From Blautia sp. An81 (GTDB lineage: Bacteria > Bacillota > Clostridia > Lachnospirales > Lachnospiraceae), in the NCBI RefSeq assembly GCF_002161285.1, contig NZ_NFHH01000023.1, positions 1 to 60,259 on the forward strand: a DNA stretch of 60,259 nt. Reading direction: 5' to 3'. Made by a program: the position numbers and the translations under genes. Within the stretch, counting starts at the first letter, position 1; the number at the start of each line of letters is the position of its first letter. This document shows, one piece after another, positions 33,571 through 40,590 of this stretch. The notes under the pieces were generated by a model. The model was not told the DNA's origin, searched no databases, and saw only the letters and a program-made list of their open reading frames with translations.

Positions 33571-34416
33571 ATGTTAAATCTTTTAGAACTGGAACAGCTC
33601 GCGGCCTTTGCGGCAGAAGGCACCTTGTCCAAAGCAGCGGAAAAACTCCACATTTCCCAACCTACGATTACCAGAACCATGCAGCATCTGGAGGAGGATT
33701 TTGGGGTGTCTCTTTTCCGCCGCACCAAGAACCACATTGCGCTGAATGAAACCGGGTGGAAGGCTGTGGAATATGCGGAGAGGATCCTGAAAAGCGCAGA
33801 GGAGGCAGTGGAAGGAGTCCGCAGTTTTGACCGCAGTCTGCATACCATTACCGTCAGCTCCTGCGCCCCTGCGCCTCTGTGGGAACTGCTCCCTGCTCTT
33901 GCCCAAACCTTCCCGGATATGACCATTTCCTCATCGATCAAGGGGAACGGCGCTGTCCTGAAGGACCTGCAGTCCGGTTCGGCTGTTCTTGGAGTGCTGC
34001 TTCAGGATATGGTGCCCCAGGGATACTCCAGCATTCCTCTGTTAAAAGAAGACCTCTATGTGTGCCTGCCTGCCACCCATGCACTTGCCGTATATAAAGA
34101 GCTTTCCTTTGCCCAGCTCAACGGATATAATTTCCTGCTGGGCAGCCAGCTGGGATTCTGGGATGATATGTGCAGAGAGAAGATGCCCGCCTCCCGGTTC
34201 CTGGTACAGACAGATTCCTTTACGTTACAGGAACTGATTCGGGAATCCTCTCTTCCCTGCTTTGCCACAAATCTTACCATAGATGATGAAGGGACATTTG
34301 AAGGCAGAGATGCAATACCTATCAAAGATCAGGAAGCAAAAAGGACCTTTCACCTGGTTTTCTCTCCGGAGAATAAAAAATATGCGGTAAGACCGGAGGG
34401 GAAATTTACAAATTGA
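33571..34416 (+). CDS. LysR-family transcriptional regulator
   Basis: The 281-residue protein has an N-terminal winged helix (FAAEGTLSKAAEKLHISQPT, TRTMQHLEEDFGVSLFRR) and a periplasmic-binding-protein-like effector domain. It lies divergently from the aldo/keto reductase gene, the classic arrangement for LysR control of a single target. The effector is unknown. GGGGAAAG is the start signal. Confidence 0.9.
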   Translation: MLNLLELEQLAAFAAEGTLSKAAEKLHISQPTITRTMQHLEEDFGVSLFRRTKNHIALNETGWKAVEYAERILKSAEEAVEGVRSFDRSLHTITVSSCAPAPLWELLPALAQTFPDMTISSSIKGNGAVLKDLQSGSAVLGVLLQDMVPQGYSSIPLLKEDLYVCLPATHALAVYKELSFAQLNGYNFLLGSQLGFWDDMCREKMPASRFLVQTDSFTLQELIRESSLPCFATNLTIDDEGTFEGRDAIPIKDQEAKRTFHLVFSPENKKYAVRPEGKFTN

Positions 34417-34489
34417 GGAAGAAACTCATAGGTGGATATCGTATAATAGGGATAATAATAAATACGGATTTAACCAGGAGAAATATATC

Positions 34490-35023
34490 ATGATAGGATT
34501 AAAAAGAGGAAGGGTAGAGTTAGTACCGTATCAGGAAGAATGGAGGAAAAGTGCTGAAAATATAATCTACCGTCTTAAAAAGCTTTTGGGAGATACAGCT
34601 GTTGATATCCAACATATCGGTAGTACAGCCATTCCTTTAATACATGCGAAGCCCATTATTGACATTGCCGTTGCTGTGCGTGATTTAGATGATATATCGT
34701 CATATGTTAAAGTCCTAAAACAAAATGATATTATTTTTCGAGGAGCAATAATTTCAGGAGAAATATTGTTTGTAATAGGGAATGATGAGATGCGGACACA
34801 CCATATTCATGTGGTTAAATGGCGTGGGCCAGAATGGGAAAATTATATTAACTTTCGGGACTATTTGAATGCCCATCCTGAAAAGGCAATGCTGTATGAC
34901 TCTTACAAGCATAAATTAGCAAGTCAATTTTCAGATGATCGAAGAAATTATACAGCGGGCAAGGAAGAAATTATACAGCAATTACTTGCAGAGGCAAGTA
35001 TATGGAAAAGGAATCCTGTTTGA
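34490..35023 (+). CDS. GrpB family protein (nucleotidyltransferase-like fold)
   Basis: The 177-residue protein has the UPF0157/GrpB signature VELVPYQEEWRK, IQHIGSTAIP, AKPIIDIAVAV and THHIHVV, followed by FRDYLNAHPEKAMLYDSYK. The GS-x-D-like arrangement suggests a nucleotidyltransferase-type fold, but the biochemical role of single-domain GrpB proteins is not established. CCAGGAG precedes the start. Confidence 0.9.
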   Translation: MIGLKRGRVELVPYQEEWRKSAENIIYRLKKLLGDTAVDIQHIGSTAIPLIHAKPIIDIAVAVRDLDDISSYVKVLKQNDIIFRGAIISGEILFVIGNDEMRTHHIHVVKWRGPEWENYINFRDYLNAHPEKAMLYDSYKHKLASQFSDDRRNYTAGKEEIIQQLLAEASIWKRNPV

Positions 35024-35133
35024 AAAAAGAAAAAGATGGGTTCCCTACAGGTAAACCGAGAAGTAGCACATTATAATCTGCAAATGGAGGAGAGTGCGAA
35101 GAAATAAATTAAGATTATAGCGGAGAGAATAAT

Positions 35134-36237
35134 ATGCAGTTACCATATTCGGATATTCTGGATATTGCCCATTTTTCCAGATTGTTTGACAACAAAAGTG
35201 AGTGCTATAAATTGTTCTGGTTTCAGGCGATTGCACGAAAAATTAAAGAGGGTCATGAAATAATTACATTCGAAACACTGATTAATGAAATGATCGCAGA
35301 TGCATGGTACATGGTTTCGGAGTATCATTTAAATCTGGGCCCCAATGATGCACTGGAGCGGGTAGTTCATCGTCTGGGTGAGATCAGTCATATGAAATCC
35401 TGTGAGAAAAAAGAAGTTATTTTGAAATATCTGGCAGTCTGTGAGGATAAGGAAGTCACAGCTATGAAACGGACTTTATCCCAGAATGTGCCTTATCGGC
35501 TGCAGGCACCTTTTATGGAGTCTATGAAGGGAAAAGAGTGGAACAGATCCGGGAAAAAACTTGCAGAAAGAATCAATCAGGAACAAAGGCTGATGTATTA
35601 TTTTTTACAATTTCACGGCCTGAATACCAAGATTCAGATACAGAAAGAATGGGCGGATTATATTGAACAAAATTACGAAATTATACAGGGCTGGGTGGAA
35701 TTCAACCTCATCCAATATCTTCAGCGAAGGAACCCTAGTGCTCCGGGAATTGTGGACAAGCTTTCTCCACCAAAAGAGCGAGATCTGGAAAAAGTAAAAA
35801 AATACTGGAAAATGATCGTTGCCATAAAGCCTGTCTGTGAAATCTATGGAGAAAATCCATTGAATGAAAAAAACATATCTATTGATCATTTTGTGCCCTG
35901 GTCCTATGTGGCCCACGATGAATTGTGGAACCTGACGCCAACAACCAGAAGCATTAACAGCAGTAAAAGCAATAGCCTTCCGGATTGGAATATCTATTTC
36001 CCAATGCTGTGTAAAAGCGAATATTTATCTTATGAAATGATGTGGGAATATCCCCAAATACATAAAGCCTTTGAAAAATGTGCCAGGGAGCATCTGAATA
36101 ATCAGGAAATCCGACATAGACTCTATCAGCAGGGACTGTCGGAAAGAGAGTTCTCAGGACGTCTGGAAGAGATTATTCTTCCGGTCTATCAGTCGGCAAA
36201 AAGTATGGGATTTTCGAATTGGAGCTTGAAGGCATGA
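35134..36237 (+). CDS. HNH-endonuclease-domain protein
   Basis: The 367-residue protein has an HNH nuclease core near residues 248-285 (SIDHFVPWSYVAHDELWNLT, then RSINSSKSNSLP). This includes the DH pair and downstream Asn residues of the beta-beta-alpha-metal fold, without zinc-binding cysteines. The N-terminal 240 residues are helical and unfamiliar (WAYMVSEYHLNLG-like, YFLQFHG). Proteins of this layout are frequent single genes in Clostridia; a role in DNA defence or repair is assumed, not shown. The start has GGAGAG upstream. Confidence 0.8.
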   Translation: MQLPYSDILDIAHFSRLFDNKSECYKLFWFQAIARKIKEGHEIITFETLINEMIADAWYMVSEYHLNLGPNDALERVVHRLGEISHMKSCEKKEVILKYLAVCEDKEVTAMKRTLSQNVPYRLQAPFMESMKGKEWNRSGKKLAERINQEQRLMYYFLQFHGLNTKIQIQKEWADYIEQNYEIIQGWVEFNLIQYLQRRNPSAPGIVDKLSPPKERDLEKVKKYWKMIVAIKPVCEIYGENPLNEKNISIDHFVPWSYVAHDELWNLTPTTRSINSSKSNSLPDWNIYFPMLCKSEYLSYEMMWEYPQIHKAFEKCAREHLNNQEIRHRLYQQGLSEREFSGRLEEIILPVYQSAKSMGFSNWSLKA

Positions 36238-36296
36238 GACTATGTGTAAGTACTATGTTTGGAAAAGTTTCTTAAACAATAGAGGAGAGAAAGATT

Positions 36297-36770
36297 ATGA
36301 CAAAATTTGAAGAATTTGAGCAGATTATTGAAAAACTACGTGCTCCGGAGGGCTGCCCCTGGGACAGAGAGCAGACACATTCCAGCCTCAAAAAGCCATG
36401 CATAGAGGAAGCCGCAGAGGTAATCTGCGGAATCAATATACTGGAGAAGACGGGAAACCCGGATAACCTAAAAGAAGAGCTGGGAGATTTACTCCTTCAG
36501 GTAGTGATGCACGCCCGGATAGCAGAGGAAGAAGGTTACTTTACCATGGACGATGTGATCCAGGGAATCATTGATAAAATGGTGCGGCGGCATCCTCATG
36601 TGTTCGGTGATGCGGTAGTTTCCAGCTCAGGAGAAGTGCTGACCAAATGGGAGGAAATTAAAAAGGAGGAAAAGGCAGGAAAAGAGTGGACGGAAGCTTA
36701 TTTGCCGGAAGCTTTTGATGAGGCGAAGAGGCTGATTGATGCGGCTGCGGAGAGAAAGGGAGTTGTGTAG
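36297..36770 (+). CDS. mazG: MazG-type nucleoside triphosphate pyrophosphohydrolase
   Basis: This 157-residue single-domain MazG hydrolyses NTPs or dNTPs to monophosphate and pyrophosphate. The metal-binding helices are visible as KPCIEEAAEVICGI and LKEELGDLLLQVVMHARIAEE, i.e. the EExxE and ExxD motifs. The N-terminal CPWDREQTH and the later RRHPHVFGD are typical. It is half the length of the two-domain E. coli protein. GAGGAGAG precedes the start. Confidence 0.92.
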   Translation: MTKFEEFEQIIEKLRAPEGCPWDREQTHSSLKKPCIEEAAEVICGINILEKTGNPDNLKEELGDLLLQVVMHARIAEEEGYFTMDDVIQGIIDKMVRRHPHVFGDAVVSSSGEVLTKWEEIKKEEKAGKEWTEAYLPEAFDEAKRLIDAAAERKGVV

Positions 36771-36855
36771 GGATATTGTTATATTGTACATAATAAGAGG
36801 GGGGATTAGAAATTATTGAATAAGACGCATAGCTTTGTCCTGAGGAGGTGAACAC

Positions 36856-36906
36856 ATGTCAGATACTTTAAACACGATATGCTCTTATTATTTTACCAAA
36901 ATTTGA
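36856..36906 (+). other. 16-codon ORF with a strong ribosome binding site at the island edge
   Basis: GAGGAGGTGAACAC precedes an ATG that opens a frame of only 16 residues (MSDTLNTICSYYFTKI). The initiation signal is as good as that of any gene in the window, but the coding part ends where the sequence turns A+T-rich. It is probably the stub of a gene cut off by insertion of the following segment; a leader peptide is less likely. Confidence 0.4.
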
Positions 36907-37035
36907 TGGGATAATAATTGAAAAGTAAAATGAATCTATGAAAATAGTAAGGATTTTTATTGATAAAAAACGAAAAATTTTATATGCCCATAAAATGGGA
37001 GTTTAAACATATACGAATAGAAAAGAGTGAGAGAA

Positions 37036-38958
37036 ATGGCAAAAAATGATCAAGTATTGATTGATAGTATTATTGAGGAAAGAATTGCTAAAAAATTACC
37101 ATCAGACAAAAAGGATGAGGTTTTTGAATTCCTGGTTTATGAACAAGTGTTAAAAGAATATGATTTATCTATAGATGATATAAGAGCAGGTTCAGTGGAT
37201 GGTAGGAATGATGGAGGAATTGATGCTATATACATTTTAGTAAATGGACATCTGATTAATGATATAAAAAGTGCATTACTACCAAAAGCAAATGCTAATT
37301 TAGAAGTGTATTTTTTTACATGTAAACATCGTGATGTTTTTAAACAAGATCCGGTAAATAGCATATGTACAAGTCTTCAGGAACTGTTAGATTTTTCGAA
37401 AGAAGATAGGAGACTAGATGGTCAATATAATGAAGAAATATTTGAGAAGAGAAATATTTTTATTTCAATATATAAGAAAGTTGCTACAATCTTAGAACGA
37501 TTATCAATAAAAGTGATATTTGCTAGTAGAGGCGATGCCAAAAATGAATTAGGAGATAATGTCGAGGCAAGAGGAAAGCAGATAGAAACTATTTGTAGAG
37601 AGAATTTTAGTGGATGTACAGCCAAATTTGAATTTTGGGGATCAGAAGAAATATTGGCTGCGTATAGAAAAAAAGCAGATTACTCATTAGTTTTAAATGT
37701 TGATGAATGTTTATCTCATGGAAAACAAATGGTCGTTTTGGTTAAATTAAAGGAATATTATAAGTTTATTACCTACGATGACAAAAAAATAAGAAAATAT
37801 TTATTTGATTCAAATGTTAGAGACTTTATGGGGATAAATGCCGTAAATGAAGACATTTTAGAAACTTTGAATAATCATACAGTTAACGAAGATTTTTGGT
37901 GGTTGAACAACGGAATAACTATTTTATGCTCATCTGCAATAGCAATAGGAAAAAGCATAACGATTGAAAACGTTCAGATTGTTAATGGATTACAAACATC
38001 CGAATGCATATATAAATATTTTGGAGGACAAGATCACGATGAAGACAATAGAGTCGTATTGATAAAAATTTTACCATGCGAAAGTACAATAATTGCTGAT
38101 GATATTATTCGGTCAACAAATAACCAGACAGTTGTTATGAGCAGTTCTCTAAGAGCAACCGACAAAATTCAAGAAGATATTGAGGATATTCTTAGAAAAG
38201 AAGATTTGTATTATGAAAGAAGGGTTAATTACTATTCAAATCAGGGAATACCGATAAGTAAAATATACAGTCCTTTATATTTGGCAAAAGGATATATGGC
38301 ACTTGTACTTAAGAGACCATATAGAGCAGTAGCTTTAAAACAAAAATTTATGAGAAATCAAGCAGCGTATGAGGAAGTGTTTTCTGAAAAAGATGATTTG
38401 CGAGTTTGGCCAATAATAGCAAAAATTATGCGAAAAACGGATGATTATATGAATTCTTTAAGAGAAAATAATTGCGGAGAACGATTTTTACATAATGTGA
38501 GATATCAGGTGGCTCTTTTAACCGTATCTAGACTTTTGGAGACTTTTACATATTCGATAGGACTATTACTTTCACTAGACATAAATAAATATACCTTTGA
38601 TGAAGTAAAAAGAACATGGGAAGATATACAGTTAGTGACAAATACTGATAATAATTGTAGAGCTTGGAGAAATAAACAGTTATCTCTTGATATTTTGAAA
38701 GAAGTTGCGGAAATTGAGAAAATTAAAAATGTTAGTGTAATTGTTAATCAAATTGAGAAATGCTCAAAAAGTAAATTTTCAAATGAATTTTTGGAAGAAG
38801 TTCAGAAATGTTTACCGAAGCAGCCATGGCCTAATGGGATTCATGAAAGTGTTGCAAAAAGAATGGGGATATCTTCTAAGACTGCTGCAAATGCTATAGG
38901 GGAATTAATGAAACGCAAAATGGCAAAAATGCAGAAAAATGGGAAAATAATAGAATAA
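37036..38958 (+). CDS. AIPR-family (abortive infection phage resistance) protein
   Basis: The ATG at 37036 (MAKNDQVLID) is chosen; a GTG at 37027 is possible. The 640-residue protein has the AIPR signatures WWLNNGITILC, ENVQIVNGLQTSECIY and DDIIRSTNNQTVV in the middle. An N-terminal nuclease-like core reads RNDGGIDAIYIL then VYFFTCKH, which fits a PD-(D/E)xK fold. The last ~60 residues contain a helix-turn-helix-like segment (ESVAKRMGISSKTAANAIG). AIPR proteins are known from plasmid- and phage-borne defence, where they appear to be nucleases. It is more A+T-rich than the genes to its left and stands alone. Confidence 0.82.
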   Translation: MAKNDQVLIDSIIEERIAKKLPSDKKDEVFEFLVYEQVLKEYDLSIDDIRAGSVDGRNDGGIDAIYILVNGHLINDIKSALLPKANANLEVYFFTCKHRDVFKQDPVNSICTSLQELLDFSKEDRRLDGQYNEEIFEKRNIFISIYKKVATILERLSIKVIFASRGDAKNELGDNVEARGKQIETICRENFSGCTAKFEFWGSEEILAAYRKKADYSLVLNVDECLSHGKQMVVLVKLKEYYKFITYDDKKIRKYLFDSNVRDFMGINAVNEDILETLNNHTVNEDFWWLNNGITILCSSAIAIGKSITIENVQIVNGLQTSECIYKYFGGQDHDEDNRVVLIKILPCESTIIADDIIRSTNNQTVVMSSSLRATDKIQEDIEDILRKEDLYYERRVNYYSNQGIPISKIYSPLYLAKGYMALVLKRPYRAVALKQKFMRNQAAYEEVFSEKDDLRVWPIIAKIMRKTDDYMNSLRENNCGERFLHNVRYQVALLTVSRLLETFTYSIGLLLSLDINKYTFDEVKRTWEDIQLVTNTDNNCRAWRNKQLSLDILKEVAEIEKIKNVSVIVNQIEKCSKSKFSNEFLEEVQKCLPKQPWPNGIHESVAKRMGISSKTAANAIGELMKRKMAKMQKNGKIIE

Positions 38959-39379
38959 AATTATATATATGTTATTGTTGTCAGGTACTGTTAACAGAAC
39001 GAATTTATATTGCGGGTTTTGAGTTTGGGTCTGCAAGTGCAAAAAACGTTTTTAGCAGTAATGGTATAATAAAATGGAATAAAAAAAATAACATAGTGAT
39101 TAAAAATCAGTTAAAAAATAAAACCCTGCAAAAGTTAGCAAAAAGACTCTAAATTTGCCCTGCTTCGGGCTTCGGTTCAGATAGGAGTATCATAAAGCAT
39201 TGCAGGAGTAAATGCCACTCTTATTTTTGCAGGACTTACTGCAGCAGCAAATGCAATAGGAGCCTTTTATATCTCTCAAAACTTGCATTTACTTTTTCAT
39301 TTAACCCCCCGCAAAAAAATATTAAAAAATTAGCACTCACCTCTTGGCTCGTTTGGGGTGGTTTTGTCCTGTGGCGTCA

Positions 39380-39428
39380 GAGCCCGTAAAGCCTTATTTT
39401 ACAAGGTTTTTGCGGGTTCTTACTTTTT
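39380..39428 (+). terminator. long imperfect hairpin
   Basis: GAGCCCGTAAAGCCTT pairs with AAGGTTTTTGCGGGTTC with two mismatches and is followed by TTACTTTTT. It has the form of an intrinsic terminator, though no gene is visible directly before it. Confidence 0.6.
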
Positions 39429-39464
39429 GTCTGGGAGTGTCAAAAATCGTCATTTTGAAAGAAA

Positions 39465-39488
39465 ATGGTGTAGTAAATGGTGTAGTAA
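39465..39488 (+). repeat. tandem 12-bp direct repeat ATGGTGTAGTAA
   Basis: Two exact adjacent copies occupy 39465-39476 and 39477-39488, 40 bases after the hairpin. Such repeats near hairpins are seen at attachment or arm sites of integrases, but no recombinase gene is present. Confidence 0.6.
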
Positions 39489-39659
39489 AATGGCCGGGGG
39501 AGATGGGGAGAGGAATGAAAAATAAGGGGATAGCGAAAAGTAGGGAGATTTGATAAAATTAAGAAGAAAATGTATGAATATCCGGTAATCAAGAAAGTTT
39601 ATGATGATTTATAATTAGAATCAGAATTATCAATTAAGAATTACTTGATAGATTAAATG

Positions 39660-40345
39660 AAAAGCCTAATCCCCCAGCTATGCTGGGGAGAATGGAGTAA
39701 GCAGGAGCGTGTAAGATATCAATAAAAAGCCTCCTATGCTAAAATGAGAATGGTGTCGCAAGCCAAACTCAAAAATTAGTATAGGAGGCGGTCCCAAATG
39801 GACAATAAGAGTTTATCACACGTACGGTGGAAATGCCAATACCATATAGTTTTTATTCCGAAATACAGAAAGAAAGTACTGTATGGAAAGTTGAAAGCAG
39901 ATGTAAGAGATATAATTTCTACATTATGCAGATATAAAGATGTAGAGATTATAGATGGCGCAGTATGCGAAGATCATATACATTTAAGCGTAGCCATTCC
40001 GCCCAAGTATAGTATTTCAAAATTTATGGGGTACTTAAAAGGGAAGAGTACGCTAATGATATATGACAGACATCCAGAATTGCAGAGCAAATGGGATAAA
40101 GCGTTCTGGGCCAGAGGATATTACGTTTCAACAATTGGTAATATCACAGAAGATGCAATAAAGAAATATATAAGAGAGCAAGCAGAAGAATCGAGAAAAG
40201 AAGATTCAAGTAGTACCGCTTTATAAGCGGACCAGTGACAACGCTTGTGATACCCGCCCTTTTGGGCGCGCATGTAATCGGCCCTTATGAGGGCCAACCC
40301 AAACCACCACTTGAAGTGGTGGTTGTGACTTAGAGGGTTTCCAAC
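39660..40345 (+). mobile_element. IS200-type element (IS200/IS605 family, tnpA only)
   Basis: The left end has the subterminal hairpin CCCCAGC-TAT-GCTGGGG (39672-39688). The right end has AACCACCAC-TTGAA-GTGGTGGTT (40302-40324), plus two further hairpins (CGCCC-TTTT-GGGCG and GGCCC-TTAT-GGGCC-like). Only tnpA lies between them and there are no inverted repeats, as expected for this family. Exact cleavage sites cannot be fixed by eye. Confidence 0.85.
39798..40226 (+). CDS. tnpA: IS200 transposase TnpA (Y1 HUH)
   Basis: The 142-residue protein has the HUH motif in CEDHIHLSVAIPP, the catalytic tyrosine in DAIKKYIREQ and the usual start VRWKCQYHIVFIPKYRKKVLYG. It transposes single-stranded DNA during replication. 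GGAGGCGG precedes the ATG. Length and motifs are intact. Confidence 0.95.
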   Translation: MDNKSLSHVRWKCQYHIVFIPKYRKKVLYGKLKADVRDIISTLCRYKDVEIIDGAVCEDHIHLSVAIPPKYSISKFMGYLKGKSTLMIYDRHPELQSKWDKAFWARGYYVSTIGNITEDAIKKYIREQAEESRKEDSSSTAL

Positions 40346-40590
40346 AAGTAGGCAGAGAAGTAGTTTTTTATAGAACATAGTAGTTGAATTTAAGGTAAAT
40401 AACGCGAGAACAGTTCAATTTTGTAAATATGCCAAATGATGGTTTCAACTCCCAATAAATTATACATGGCTACGATTCATAGCTGCGGAAACCTATTTAA
40501 AAAGTCAGCATTAAAGAGAATAAAATTTGTACTACCAGAGGAAATTTCATAAAGGTTTAGTTTAGATATAAAATTGAGAGGAAGGATTCA
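40346..40590. other. A+T-rich spacer, no feature seen
   Basis: I see no gene, hairpin with a U-tract or clear promoter between the IS200 end and the helicase gene, beyond general A+T richness. A GAGAGGAAGG site just before 40591 belongs to the helicase. Confidence 0.5.

Larger units (their letters stand above)
38959..39659. other. non-coding stretch with phage/element-like debris
   Basis: There is no convincing gene in 700 bases. A frame without a start (about 39205-39333) encodes a hydrophobic fragment (NATLIFAGLTAAANAIGAFY) followed by a basic tail, reminiscent of a holin end. The ORF at 39344-39553 overlaps a terminator and a tandem repeat and has no ribosome binding site, so I do not accept it as a gene. 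The stretch may be the scar of an integrated element. Confidence 0.4.

Noticed and set aside
39344-39553. 69-codon ORF before the IS200 element
   Set aside because: It runs through a terminator-like hairpin and the ATGGTGTAGTAA tandem repeat, has no start signal, and its sequence shows no domain.
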